A DNA stretch of 64,000 nt from DAHVFK01 sp963755395 (lineage in GTDB: Bacteria > Pseudomonadota > Gammaproteobacteria > Burkholderiales > SG8-39): assembly GCA_963755395.1 (NCBI GenBank), contig CAVWJJ010000004.1:1-64000 (forward strand), written 5' to 3'. The notes beneath the pieces are model-generated. The model saw only the letters and a program-made list of their open reading frames with translations. It searched no databases and had not been told where the DNA came from. The position numbers were made by a program, and so were the translations under genes. This document shows, in pieces, positions 1 to 9,355 of this stretch (position 1 is the stretch's first letter; the number at the start of each line of letters is the position of its first letter).

Positions 1-56
1 TCCTGCACGCCCCCGACCGATGGGTAGTAGTACTCAGACGCCAGCAGGATACGCAC
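1..56 (-). CDS. Glycosyltransferase family 4, N-terminal fragment
   Basis: Only the first 18 or so codons lie inside the window; the rest runs off the left edge. From a GTG at 56 the minus strand reads VRILLASEYYYPSVGGVQ, the typical opening of GT-B (family 4) glycosyltransferases, in which a first beta strand is followed by a P-x-x-GG-V-x-E loop. A GAGG lies four bases before the GTG, and the start is 11 bases after the stop of the upstream epimerase, so it should be the next gene of the polysaccharide operon. The sugar it transfers cannot be told from this fragment. Confidence 0.55.
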   Translation of the reverse strand, partial: MRILLASEYYYPSVGGVQ

Positions 57-67
57 GCGACCTCGAT

Positions 68-1017
68 TCAGATCCGAGCGCTTTGAAGAAAGTGATGCCA
101 GGTCGCCTCGATTCCACTGCCGAAGTCGATCCTGGGTCGCCAATCAGAAATGTCTTCGAGCGCGGAGAAATCCAGAACGTTCGCGGGAACGTCGTAGGTG
201 CGCAGTGGACGAACCTCTGTACGTACGGCTAGCCCTGCGCGCTTGGCAAGGGGCGCGATTGCACCCAGAACCTCCAAATTGCTCCTGCCGATTCCGCTGC
301 CGATGTTGTAGGCATGGCCCGGTTTGCCATGCTGCAATGCCGAGAAGACTCCAAACGCTACATCGCTCACGTGAACATAATCCCGAACAGTGCCTGTTTC
401 TCCGTACACGGTTACCGGCTCGTTACTGACGATCGCATGTATCGCCGCAGCGATGAATCCCTGTCCCGATCCGACGCGTTGACCCTCGCCGTAGGCATTA
501 CCCGGCCTCACCGCAACTACATTTAGTCCAAACACGTGATGGAACATCCACCCGTATTTCTCGATAGCAAGCTTGGTGATGCCGTATGGCGATATCGGAT
601 TGGTGGGGTGGTCTTCCCGGATGGGAAGTACATGCGCGACGCCGTACACTGTACCACCTGATGACCCGAGCACCACGCGCTCGACTCCGGCAGACAGAGC
701 TTCCTGGAGCATACCGACGCTCGGCGGAAGATTGGAGACGATGTCGTACACCGGGTCGGCAAAGCTCGTCTGCGGGAACGGTCGAGTACGCGAGGTCAAT
801 GACTTCCGCCGCGTCTCGCAAGAATTGGGCGCAATCGCTCGCGGTCCCCATAGTCGCACGAGATATATCGGGCTTCCGCCGGCAGCGCTCTTCCTGGCGT
901 GTCGCGGCGGCCAACGACCACCACCTCTCTTCCGGATTGAACCAGAAGCGGCACCAGCGAGGCGCCGATGAATCCGGCTCCTCCGATCACACAACAGGTT
1001 CGTACCGACCGTGGCAT
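68..1017 (-). CDS. NAD-dependent epimerase/dehydratase (two frameshifts)
   Basis: Extended short-chain dehydrogenase of the UDP-glucose 4-epimerase type, probably making a nucleotide sugar for the neighbouring glycosyltransferases. The N-terminus has the Rossmann motif GGAGFIG, and the later part has a Y-x-x-x-K active-site motif (YGITKLAIEKYG) and the RPGNAYG segment. No single frame spans it. The protein moves from the first frame to a second near 823 (reading EVIDLAYSTVP) and to a third near 774-778, inside a run of three C/G. Joined together it is about 316 residues, normal for the family, so the slips look like indel errors. The start is 8 bases after the upstream GT2 stop. Confidence 0.8.
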
Positions 1018-1024
1018 CCCCTGA

Positions 1025-2010
1025 CTAGCTTCCAAGAACGATCGCGCGGGCCCTTCGCGCAACCTTCGCCATCACTCGCCTCCAGCGCGAGTCCGTACGG
1101 ATTTCGAACAATCGATATCGAAGAGCGTCGACCCGTCCCCGTGCCTCACGCTCGATGGCCGCGCGGTGCGCAAGTGGCACTACACTACGAGCCGCAACGA
1201 CAAATATCCGAACCATTTCGTCGAAGTCCGGGTGTCCCCCAGCATGCGGTGCGGCGCCACATGTGTCAGCGCCGCAATATTCACGACTTGGGGATTGTCG
1301 GGCGGCTCTCCCGCCGCAATCGCGATATTTTCAGCACAAATCGTGACCAGGTGATCCAAGAATGGAGATGGGCCCGCGCGAGACATGCTGGACCCGACCT
1401 CTCTGTATGCGTGCAGAATCTCCGGTATGTTGGCGACGTCGAACGACCGCGCGATCCGGGACCAGAGCTCGTAGTCCTCGGGGGGTTGACGGTTGCGATC
1501 GGTGCTGTAGACGCCGACCTGGCCCAGTGCTGACTTCCTCATCATGACCGAACTGTGCACGAACGGATTGTTAAGGAGCAACTCGAACTTAAGGCGGGCT
1601 CCATCGCTCGGATGCGCGTGGACGCGGCTCGTTCTTTGGTCGTCGCGCCAGATCTCTGCCCACGTGCCAACCAGCGCACACTGCGGATGCGCGTCTAGAA
1701 ACGCGACCTGTTTCGCGAGGCGCTCGGGGCGCGATACATCGTCCTGGTCTTGCCGCGCGATGTAACGCCCACGGGAAAGCTCGATGCCCCGGTTGAGTGT
1801 CCTCGCGAGCCCGCAATTGGTCTGCGATATGTAACGAATACGCGGCTCGGTATAGCGCTGCAGAATGGATGGCGTCTCGTCCGTCGAGCCGTCGTCTATC
1901 ACAATGAGCTCAAAGTCGGCGAACGTCTGATTCAAAACGGACTCTATCGCCTGCCCGACATACAATGGGCAGTTATATACGGGCAGAACCACGCTGACGG
2001 CAGGCTCCAT
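1025..2010 (-). CDS. Glycosyltransferase family 2 (probable frameshift near its C-terminus)
   Basis: GT-A fold sugar transferase, probably adding one sugar to the O-antigen repeat in the cytoplasm. Near the N-terminus it shows VSVVLPVYNC and VIDDGSTDETP, then QDQDDVSRP as the DxD metal-binding motif, and later EDYELWSRIA. One frame stops at 1180. Reading can continue after a slip in the C5 run at 1236-1240 into a frame giving HPDFDEMVRIFVVAARS and ending at 1025, just before the epimerase start. I favour this longer version of about 328 residues because it removes an otherwise empty gap. The start ATG at 2010 is 9 bases after the fucosyltransferase stop. Confidence 0.8.
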
Positions 2011-2019
2011 GTCAGGCGC

Positions 2020-2892
2020 TCAGAGCCGAATCCAGCCTTCGGGGATGAGATCGGAGGTATCGAGCTTCGCTTCTGCGAACCATTTCTTTGGCGCGATCAC
2101 GATCTTCCCTGGGTTCTGGCACAGCCAAGCACCCCACCAACTGAACGTGCTGTTGGCAATGATGTGATGGCGACATAGCGTCATCAGTCGAAGGTCCTCG
2201 TAGTCCCGGTCCGGCGGATTGTGACGCACCACGACAGAGTTGGAGGAAAAGCGGAGATTTGCCTCAGCCCAGCTCGGGTCGTCCGAGAAGACAAAGAGGT
2301 CAATGTCTCCGACCCGCTCGCGAAGAAGTCGTTCTGCGGCGGCATAGTAGTCCGGGCCGCAAACCCCGTGATACCGGGCAGTATGTGGATCTTGAACGTA
2401 GTCGCCACGTCGCACATGAACAGACACCGCGGTACAAGTGTTGATCCGGGCTGCGGTGGCCGCATTCTCTCCCACAAGTTTATTGCGACTGGTGAACTCT
2501 TCGCGCAATTGTCGATCGATCGCATGAAAGTATTTCCAGCTCTGCCAATAGCCTTGCAGATAGCTATGAGACGGAGCATTCAAGACGGTTGCATCAAAAC
2601 TGAAGCTTCGCTCTCGGACAATCGAGACGGGCTGGATCCCGAATGCGGCAGCGGCCATTCGTCTAATGCGCGCAGACAGTCCGTCTCCCAATGCGAGCCG
2701 CCGACGCTCGGTTTCCGTCAAAACCGTTGCCTCAATCATCAACTCATCCAATGCGTACCGGCGTAGCGCTTGCCGCTCAAACGAAGAAACGTCGAGCTTA
2801 AGCGCCGTACCATATTTGATCGCTAGCGCGCGCCCCAGCGCGTACTGGAACATCTGATTGCCGAGGCCCCCGATGAGTTCGGTGACAATCAT
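2020..2892 (-). CDS. Alpha-1,2-fucosyltransferase, GT11
   Basis: Transfers L-fucose from GDP-fucose in alpha-1,2 linkage, as GT11 enzymes do. The family marks are visible: GGLGNQMFQYALGRALA at the N-terminus, HVRRGDY in the GDP-fucose-binding motif, FVFSDDPSWA, and NSTFSWWGAWL near the C-terminus. Its 290 residues are the usual length and the ORF is intact. The donor is made by gmd and fcl in the same gene string, so supply and use of GDP-fucose are encoded together. The acceptor sugar cannot be read from the sequence. Confidence 0.88.
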   Translation of the reverse strand: MIVTELIGGLGNQMFQYALGRALAIKYGTALKLDVSSFERQALRRYALDELMIEATVLTETERRRLALGDGLSARIRRMAAAAFGIQPVSIVRERSFSFDATVLNAPSHSYLQGYWQSWKYFHAIDRQLREEFTSRNKLVGENAATAARINTCTAVSVHVRRGDYVQDPHTARYHGVCGPDYYAAAERLLRERVGDIDLFVFSDDPSWAEANLRFSSNSVVVRHNPPDRDYEDLRLMTLCRHHIIANSTFSWWGAWLCQNPGKIVIAPKKWFAEAKLDTSDLIPEGWIRL

Positions 2893-2960
2893 CTCGGCCC
2901 GAGCGTCTCGCGCGAATAGGCACCGACAAACAGTTGGCCACTCCCGAAGATGCTATTCAC

Positions 2961-3668
2961 CTAATCGGCTAGGGGTACTGGCGGACGATCTGATGGCGCC
3001 ATACTATAAACGTAGGCCTTCTCCCACATCTGCATCCAGACTTTGAGCATTTCCGCCTCGGATCCCGTCAGCTCGACGCCGCCCTTGCCCTTAACCTCCG
3101 GCTTGATCGTGCTCGCCCTGAGCAGATCTCGTACCGCCTCTCGATACTCCGAGAGTCCGAGCCTGGCGGCACCTTTTTGAGCCAGAACTTCCACATTTCT
3201 CAAACGCCCCCACTTTTCAGTCCGGGTAGATATCTGCTCAAAGCCGAGGGCGCTCAATGTTCGGACGAAGCGCTCGGGGGACCAACCGTCCCAGTGCACC
3301 GCCCAGTGAGATTCATGAGATCCGAATAGATGTCGCACGACCTCTTGCTTATCACCGTAACTCCACCACGGAGATACCAGAAGTCGCGCGCTCGCAATTA
3401 GGTCGGGAGTCTCGATGCGCAATTTCCCGCAGGGCTCCAGCCAATCTCGCCACCTGCACAGCAACGCAAGCGCATCTGGACGCGAAAAATGCTCAAACAC
3501 GTGATGAAGCCTGATCTCTTCTATTGTGTTGGGCGGATACTCCAGCGTTAGCAGGTCGTGGAAAAGATCCGCTTTCAAATCTACCTGGACCGAGTGCTCA
3601 CTGGGCGGATAGTCAACGTTGACATACCCTTCCATGTATTGGCGCCCGCAGCCTAAGTGCAATTTCAT
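2961..3668 (-). CDS. Class I SAM-dependent methyltransferase
   Basis: Small methyltransferase of the kind common in polysaccharide loci. It opens with MKLHLGCG, the SAM-binding glycine motif, then GYVNVDY (acidic residue for the SAM ribose) and HVFEHFSRPDAL, with a C-terminal EKWGRLRNVEVLAQKG segment. I chose the ATG at 3668 because this family typically starts exactly at MKLHLGCG; a TTG at 3716 would add 16 unlike residues. It sits between the GT2-FkbM fusion and the fucosyltransferase on the same strand. The methyl acceptor is unknown; a sugar hydroxyl of the O-antigen is the natural guess. Confidence 0.8.
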   Translation of the reverse strand: MKLHLGCGRQYMEGYVNVDYPPSEHSVQVDLKADLFHDLLTLEYPPNTIEEIRLHHVFEHFSRPDALALLCRWRDWLEPCGKLRIETPDLIASARLLVSPWWSYGDKQEVVRHLFGSHESHWAVHWDGWSPERFVRTLSALGFEQISTRTEKWGRLRNVEVLAQKGAARLGLSEYREAVRDLLRASTIKPEVKGKGGVELTGSEAEMLKVWMQMWEKAYVYSMAPSDRPPVPLAD

Positions 3669-3740
3669 AGATCCGGCGCACTCGCTACAGTCGCAAGCAG
3701 GAAGAAGTGCATGCAATGTACGCTGGCGCTAGTTGTTGCA

Positions 3741-5333
3741 CTAGTGTAGGCGCGCACGCCACGCCTCCGTCGACACAAATATGGTGTTGATATAGGTATC
3801 TGCGTAAACGAGGTATCCCTTCGCCTTCATCAGATCGATGATCTCTGTCAGTTTACGTTCCGTTCCATTCTGCGTAAATGTGAGTGTCTCGATGCACATC
3901 ACATCTGGCCGGAAGTGCTCGAAGTCCCATTTGGTCAAGATCTCGAAGTCGAGCCCTTCGACATCGAGAGAAACATAGCTCGGACATTCGGAAAACTCGT
4001 TTGACAGGATATCGTTTATATCCCGTTGCGCAACTTCGAATACCCCTTCTATCTTTTCCCGTCCATAGCTCTCGTACTCTGCCGCCTGCGACTTCACCAG
4101 CGTGTTGAGGGTTCGCGATGACATGCGATACATGTTGGCCGCCGGACGGCCGTCCACTCCTATCGCAACGTTCAGGCAAACATCCTCTGGCCTCGCCTTC
4201 CGGAGGCCACGGAACAGATCTGGGTCGGGCTCGATGAGAACACCTCGGAAGCCCTTTTGATAGAACAAATAGGTGTTGTTTAGCGCTGTGGGATGGTTCG
4301 CGCCGATGTCGAGATATCTCCAGTCCTTCTTCCCAAGCCACATGAACAGAAAGTCGACTATTAGATCCTCTCCGCACTGCGAGTAGCTACGCTTTTCAGG
4401 CTGCCCTACCGGATTGCCTCCCGGCACTCCACCCAGGCCCCGATTGAGGAGTTTTCGAGCCTTCAACCACGTGTTGCGCAAGAGCATTGGTAATCTAACT
4501 TCAATTGGCGAGGCTGAGGCTCTTCCGTCGCTTGCCACTGCCGAAACCTCTTCCGGCGCTAAGTTGCGTGCAAGGCGCAAGAAGTATTGGAGATACCTCA
4601 GGCGTGACATCCCCCTTGCGCCCAACGTTTTGTACACGTACGCGTTCTCGACGTATTGAAGCCCGCGATCGGCCTGCACTTGCCGAGTCACTTGATGAGG
4701 TGCCGATGCGGTTATATTCACTAGGGGTTTCGAGGTGTAGCTGAAAGTCCCGTGCGCCCTTAGGATCTGGATATACGCTGCGACGTCTACCAACCATTTC
4801 AAATTCTCGTCGAATTTAAAACCCGGTATACGCCTAAAGATGGTTGCGCTCGGCGCCCCAATGAAGTTCGCGTCGAAGAGACAACGCGGATCCATTTTCA
4901 GGCGGCGAATCTGCTGCTCAGTAGCGGTATGCTGAAATAGAAGGGCACCATTCGCATCTCTCGCGTACGCTCCAGAGAATGCGAACGCCACCCCCGCGCC
5001 ACCGTCTATCAAGTCTACGTATTCCTGTAGGCTATTCCCGTTGGTGAACCAGTCGTCGTGGTGAAGGAACTTGATTAGCTGACCGTGACTGAGCTCTATT
5101 GCTCTATTCCAGTTTCCGGGAGAACCGAGCCGTCTCGAGTTCCTGAAGTACCTGAGCCGTGCGTCAGTGCGCCAAGGCTGAATCGCGCTCTCAACGATGG
5201 CAGACGAACTGTCGTCCGTAACAATTACCTCGAAATCGTCAAAGGTCTGTTCAAATACTGACTTGAGCGTCCGCGCCAACGGCGCGACCTGCTGATAGGC
5301 GGGAACGCAAATTGAGACGCGCGGCGAATTCAT
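3741..5333 (-). CDS. Bifunctional GT2 glycosyltransferase - FkbM methyltransferase fusion
   Basis: Two enzymes in one intact 530-residue chain. Residues 1 to about 240 are a GT2 domain (VSICVPAYQQ, VTDDSSS, FLHHDDWF as the metal-binding motif). A variable linker follows, and from about 310 there is an FkbM-type methyltransferase with YSQCGEDLIVDFLF, YLDIGANHP (SAM loop), GVLIEPDPDLF, YVSLDVEGLDFEIL and a final TINTIFV. FkbM-domain enzymes O-methylate sugars or polyketides. Fusion to a transferase suggests that a sugar is added and methylated by one protein. Its ATG overlaps the stop of the upstream methyltransferase (ATGA), indicating translational coupling. Both activities are inferred from motifs. 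Confidence 0.9.
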   Translation of the reverse strand: MNSPRVSICVPAYQQVAPLARTLKSVFEQTFDDFEVIVTDDSSSAIVESAIQPWRTDARLRYFRNSRRLGSPGNWNRAIELSHGQLIKFLHHDDWFTNGNSLQEYVDLIDGGAGVAFAFSGAYARDANGALLFQHTATEQQIRRLKMDPRCLFDANFIGAPSATIFRRIPGFKFDENLKWLVDVAAYIQILRAHGTFSYTSKPLVNITASAPHQVTRQVQADRGLQYVENAYVYKTLGARGMSRLRYLQYFLRLARNLAPEEVSAVASDGRASASPIEVRLPMLLRNTWLKARKLLNRGLGGVPGGNPVGQPEKRSYSQCGEDLIVDFLFMWLGKKDWRYLDIGANHPTALNNTYLFYQKGFRGVLIEPDPDLFRGLRKARPEDVCLNVAIGVDGRPAANMYRMSSRTLNTLVKSQAAEYESYGREKIEGVFEVAQRDINDILSNEFSECPSYVSLDVEGLDFEILTKWDFEHFRPDVMCIETLTFTQNGTERKLTEIIDLMKAKGYLVYADTYINTIFVSTEAWRARLH

Positions 5334-6262
5334 TGGGGATCGCGCGCAGCATAGTTCTTGCCTCTAAGTCGCGACGTGTACCTTCCGATCCTTCGTAAGA
5401 GGTAGCGTAGCGTCACAGCACGTCCGGGGTTACCGCATACTTCTACAATCGTTTTCCCATCACCGGTACTAAGTACAAAGAGAAACTGATAGGTCGTTGC
5501 AAGCTGATCGCGCAACAGTCTTAGTAGGACGAGCGGGTTGACACGGAAACTCTCGATTGGAATCTCCGTGGTAAGGGGATCGCGCTGCAACAGGTAGATC
5601 GTCTGCGGCACAAATTGCGTTGCCGAGGAGAGCAAGCGTAGCGACTCCAACGTGAAGAACCGCAGGTGTGTGCGCTCTAGAATCCCGGAGTCCACATAGT
5701 CGAATACACCGTTGAGCAGAGCTATGCGCACTGAGACAAACGCGACATTGGGCGTGCTTACACATATCCTGGTAGAGGGGGCGATCCGCCTTCTGAATTC
5801 CGCTAGCACCTTGTCGGGACGAGCTAGGTGCTCGATCACATCCGCCATAACCACGAAGTCGTAGTTTATGACCCCATGACTTGAAGAAAGAAATTCCTCT
5901 ACCGAATGGGCGAAAAGATTTCGGTAGAACGGCGCGGCATTTGCCGCAGCTGCAGGGTTGGGCTCAAGGCCATCTATGGTCACGGAGCCATGAACGCGGC
6001 GAAGGAGTCTCCCTAGTACGCCATTGCCGGCGCCGATATCGAGAACCGTTGAATCCTTCGGAATAATCTGCGCGAGCTTATTGAGCGGATTGGCGGCGTC
6101 CGCGAGGATCCAGTCAAGCGCACTCGGATGAATCTCGAAGCTCTCGTCCGGGCGTTCAAAGACACCGTTCTTTCTCTCCAGAGAATTGGTTTCAGCCACC
6201 CTTTTCAAATCCAGCCTCTCGCTGTCATGGGATGGCAACGCACCTAAGTGCGCCGTTGCCAA
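5330..6262 (-). CDS. Class I SAM-dependent methyltransferase (Methyltransf_23 type)
   Basis: About 310 residues. The core shows VLDIGAGNGVLGRLL (SAM motif I), IDGLEPNPAAAA (acidic residue), YDFVVMADVIEHLARPD (motif around the acceptor site) and ICVSTPNVAFVSVRIALLNG, an arrangement common in O-antigen methyltransferases. The start is uncertain: TTG at 6262 overlaps the TylF gene by 19 bases, and TTG at 6238 is an alternative without overlap. The stop overlaps the next ATG. The residues after about 250 are not assigned to a domain. It is likely one of the sugar-methylating enzymes of this locus. Confidence 0.83.
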   Translation of the reverse strand: MATAHLGALPSHDSERLDLKRVAETNSLERKNGVFERPDESFEIHPSALDWILADAANPLNKLAQIIPKDSTVLDIGAGNGVLGRLLRRVHGSVTIDGLEPNPAAAANAAPFYRNLFAHSVEEFLSSSHGVINYDFVVMADVIEHLARPDKVLAEFRRRIAPSTRICVSTPNVAFVSVRIALLNGVFDYVDSGILERTHLRFFTLESLRLLSSATQFVPQTIYLLQRDPLTTEIPIESFRVNPLVLLRLLRDQLATTYQFLFVLSTGDGKTIVEVCGNPGRAVTLRYLLRRIGRYTSRLRGKNYAARDPQ

Positions 6263-7164
6263 TAGACGCCAATGCCGTCAATGTCCGCGATCTCATCCTT
6301 GATGCCGTTCTGCGCCCGATAGTCACTCACCGCTTTTGCGCAGGACGCAATGCAGTAGTCGTCGACTATGACATAGCCACCGATCGAGACTCTAGGGTAG
6401 AGATTCTCCAATGCGATCATGGTCGACTCATACATGTCTCCGTCTAATCGCAGCAATGCCAGCCGCTCAACCGGGGCACGAGGCAATGTGTCGCGAAACC
6501 ATCCCGGGAGGAAGCGGGTCTGATCGTCCAGCAGACCGTACGCGGCGAAATTCGCCCGAACCTCATCGAGCGTAACGCGCAGTTCATCGTATGCGTGGTG
6601 CGTGTCTCCAGTGTCTTCCGGATATGCCTCAGGATCAGGCTTGGGAAGGCCCTCGAATGAGTCCGCCGCCCAAACAGCCCTATTCGTAATGTTGTAGGCC
6701 TTGAGAACAGCCCGCATGAATATTGTGGCTCCTCCTCGCCAGACCCCGGTCTCCATGAAGTCGCCTGGAATTTCTGTGGTGATGACATCTTCCAAGCACT
6801 TCTGCAGATTATCCAGACGGCGAAGTCCGATCATCGTGTGCGCGCTGGGAGGCCAGTCAAGGCCGCCCTTCCGCTTGAGAGGATCGAAGGGTGCCTTTCT
6901 TGCCAGGAAGAGCCCACGCCTGGCGACCATATGAGTCAGTAAGCGCTCGACCCTCCCTTCGGGTTGCGCCCGGACCCATTCATTGTTTCCATAGACCCAA
7001 TTGGTGAGACAGCGCTTCATTAGGTCAAGGTAAAGGTGTCGCGCGTCGCCACTTGTTATCGTCATAGGGCTACTCGATAGCCAGAGATAAGAATGCGCCC
7101 GACCCATACGCGAGTAGAACTCGCGTTCCGCGGTGAACCGCGACTGAAGCTCTTTGGCAGGCAA
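6244..7164 (-). CDS. TylF/macrocin-type O-methyltransferase
   Basis: SAM- and metal-dependent O-methyltransferase of the family founded by TylF, whose members methylate sugar hydroxyls. Visible marks are GDFMETGVWRGGATIFMRAVL (SAM loop), VWAADSFEGLPKPD (acidic SAM ligand) and LLRLDGDMYESTMIALENLYPRVSIGGYVIVDDY with aspartates placed to bind Mg2+. The TTG at 7164 is the longest start; ATGs at 7107 or 7065 are possible because the conserved domain begins after residue 40. It follows the exporter ATPase and precedes another methyltransferase, which fits a role in decorating or capping the exported glycan. Confidence 0.87.
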   Translation of the reverse strand: MPAKELQSRFTAEREFYSRMGRAHSYLWLSSSPMTITSGDARHLYLDLMKRCLTNWVYGNNEWVRAQPEGRVERLLTHMVARRGLFLARKAPFDPLKRKGGLDWPPSAHTMIGLRRLDNLQKCLEDVITTEIPGDFMETGVWRGGATIFMRAVLKAYNITNRAVWAADSFEGLPKPDPEAYPEDTGDTHHAYDELRVTLDEVRANFAAYGLLDDQTRFLPGWFRDTLPRAPVERLALLRLDGDMYESTMIALENLYPRVSIGGYVIVDDYCIASCAKAVSDYRAQNGIKDEIADIDGIGVYWQRRT

Positions 7165-7204
7165 GTGTTGCGTGATAGCGGGATTGGCACATCGTCAGCG
7201 CACC

Positions 7205-8506
7205 TCAATTCTTCGTTTGGCCTGTAGCACGACCGTCGCTAATCTTTCTAAAGCTACACCTCAGATCGAGCGGCCCCATGTCTCCCAGATTTCGAGAATA
7301 GACCCCGTCGGGTGAAGGCCGAACCTCGAAGGACGCACAATGTTGAATGGCGTCCAACGTGTCTCCACGAAAGACGATTGAAGCGCTAACAAGGTACTGG
7401 CCAGGGACTAGTGGAAGATCGTCAATGTCGCAGGCGACGACCACGAAGCGGCCGTCAATCTGGATCAGTTTTTCAGTCCAAGACGAAACGACGGTCCACA
7501 GACGCTGACCGTGCTCGGTGTCGATAGCAAAAGCAAAGTCGACGTCTTTACGATTCAAGTAAGTATCCGTGAATCGTACCGAAAGGCACAGGCTGAGAGC
7601 CGAGTGATTCGAGACATGCTTGACCCTCGAGCCTTCCTTACTTTCCAACCAGACGTCCTTGATGGACGCCTCGCCGCTTCCGCCGCGGCCTGAATGCTCG
7701 TCTACAGAGAAATTCTGCCTTCCCACGGCCTCGGTATAACGCCCGCGCGCGTCTCCGGCGGTGCCGGAAAATGATATCGAGCCGTGTTCAAGCACAATTC
7801 CCTTGTTACATAGAGAAGCCAGGGCATCCATGTTGTGCGTGACAAAAAGCACGGTGCGCCCTGCGCCGCTCAGTTCTTCCATTCTTCCAAGACACTTGCG
7901 TTGAAACTGTAGGTCACCTACCGCGAGCACTTCGTCCACGATCAAAATGTCCGGCTCCAGGTGCGCGGCCACGGAGAACGCAAGCCTAACGTACATACCA
8001 GACGAATAGCGCTTAACCGGGGTGTCGAGAAATTGCTCGATCTCAGCAAACGCCACAATGTCGTCGAACTTCAACCGAATCTCGCGCGAACTCATACCGA
8101 GAATCGTTCCATTTAAGAAGATGTTCTCTCGACCCGTGAGTTCGGGATGAAAACCCGTTCCGACTTCTAGCAGGCTCGATACGCGCCCTCGGATCCTGAT
8201 CTTCCCTTTGGTGGGCTCTGTAATTCGGCTAAGGATCTTGAGCAGAGTTGATTTTCCCGCGCCATTTCTACCGATGATTCCGAGTCGATCCCCTCGTTTG
8301 ACGTCGAAGCTTACGTCTCTCAGCGCCCAGAATATCTCTTCGGACGTCCGTCTCGTACGCACGCCGTTTCTGTTCGCAATCCTCCGCGCAAAGGACTGCG
8401 CCTGATCGACCAATACTTCACGCAATGAGTGATACTTCGGTTGCGTATTGTGGCGCAGAGTGTAGGACTTCGACACCGCGCTCACGGAGATTGCGTATTC
8501 GTCCAC
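7205..8506 (-). CDS. wzt: O-antigen/polysaccharide ABC exporter ATPase with C-terminal glycan-binding domain (Wzt-like)
   Basis: ATP-binding subunit that powers export of a finished lipid-linked polysaccharide across the inner membrane. Walker A is GRNGAGKST, the signature motif is YSSGMYVRLAF, Walker B is DILIVDEVLAVGD, and the switch His lies in VTHN. After the nucleotide-binding domain (to about residue 245) there is a further domain of about 190 residues, which in Wzt proteins of this kind recognises the modified end of the glycan. The GTG at 8506 is chosen because it follows the permease stop by 2 bases and starts VDEYAISVSAV; longer versions overlap the permease gene. The pair with Wzm defines an ABC-dependent, not Wzy-dependent, pathway. 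Confidence 0.9.
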   Translation of the reverse strand: MDEYAISVSAVSKSYTLRHNTQPKYHSLREVLVDQAQSFARRIANRNGVRTRRTSEEIFWALRDVSFDVKRGDRLGIIGRNGAGKSTLLKILSRITEPTKGKIRIRGRVSSLLEVGTGFHPELTGRENIFLNGTILGMSSREIRLKFDDIVAFAEIEQFLDTPVKRYSSGMYVRLAFSVAAHLEPDILIVDEVLAVGDLQFQRKCLGRMEELSGAGRTVLFVTHNMDALASLCNKGIVLEHGSISFSGTAGDARGRYTEAVGRQNFSVDEHSGRGGSGEASIKDVWLESKEGSRVKHVSNHSALSLCLSVRFTDTYLNRKDVDFAFAIDTEHGQRLWTVVSSWTEKLIQIDGRFVVVACDIDDLPLVPGQYLVSASIVFRGDTLDAIQHCASFEVRPSPDGVYSRNLGDMGPLDLRCSFRKISDGRATGQTKN

Positions 8507-8508
8507 GA

Positions 8509-9345
8509 TCAGATGATGTCGGAAAATGAACGCTCGGTGCGCCGGAAGAACGAGACGCCCGATAGCAAAAGTAGAACGCACAATCCACTTGATAAGACAA
8601 GCGCGTCCAACCTAAGGGGAAAGGCCTCACCTAATACAGACCAACGAAAACCTTCGATTACGCCGACCATGGGATTCAGGCAATAGATTAGTCTCCAGTG
8701 TTCCGGGATCACACTGCTACTGAAGCCAATCGGAGAGACATAAAGGCCCAGCATCAGGAGAAAAGGAACAACAAATCGGAAGTCGCGGTACTTGACGTTC
8801 AGTGCCGCAAACCAAAGACCCAATCCAAGTGCAGTGCCGGTTGCTATCAACACGAAGACGGGAACCGCAAGCAGCCGGGCGCTTGGCGCAAGGCCCATGG
8901 ACGCCATCATGACAATCAGGAGTCCGATTCCGATTGCGAGGTCGACAAGTGCTACGGCAACAGTCGCTAGCGGGACCAGCAATCGAGGGAAGTAGATTTT
9001 GGAGAGCAGATTCGCACTTGCCAACAGACTATTGCTCGCTTCGCCTAGCGCAGCGGCGAAAAAGAACCACGGCAGCATTCCACTTAGAACCAATAGGCTG
9101 TACGGCGCGCCATGGGAAGGCAACTTCGCGATTCGTCCGAAAACCAGCGTGAATATCAGCATCGTCGCGAGGGGGCGCACGATAGCCCACGCGACTCCAA
9201 AGACCGTCTGCTTATAGCGCACAGCGATGTCGCGCCAAGCCAGAAAATAAAGCAACTCTCGATAGCGCCATAGATCGCGCCAGTAATGGCGCTCGGCCCG
9301 GCCGGCCTCCAATACCAGCAGCTCTTCATCGCCCCTATTGGCCAT
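8509..9345 (-). CDS. wzm: Polysaccharide ABC exporter permease (Wzm-like, ABC-2 family)
   Basis: Inner-membrane channel partner of the Wzt-like ATPase. It has an N-terminal amphipathic stretch (RDLWRYRELLYFLAWRDIAVRYKQT, typical of ABC-2 exporters), followed by six predicted membrane segments such as FGVAWAIVRPLATMLIFTLVFG and LLIVMMASMGL. The CLNPMVGVIEGFRW motif and a positively charged C-terminus (FFRRTERSFSDII) are also typical. The ATG at 9345 gives MANRGDEELL and starts 10 bases after the fcl stop; an earlier start would run into fcl. About 278 residues, normal for the family. Confidence 0.9.
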   Translation of the reverse strand: MANRGDEELLVLEAGRAERHYWRDLWRYRELLYFLAWRDIAVRYKQTVFGVAWAIVRPLATMLIFTLVFGRIAKLPSHGAPYSLLVLSGMLPWFFFAAALGEASNSLLASANLLSKIYFPRLLVPLATVAVALVDLAIGIGLLIVMMASMGLAPSARLLAVPVFVLIATGTALGLGLWFAALNVKYRDFRFVVPFLLMLGLYVSPIGFSSSVIPEHWRLIYCLNPMVGVIEGFRWSVLGEAFPLRLDALVLSSGLCVLLLLSGVSFFRRTERSFSDII

Positions 9346-9355
9346 CGATTTGTGG

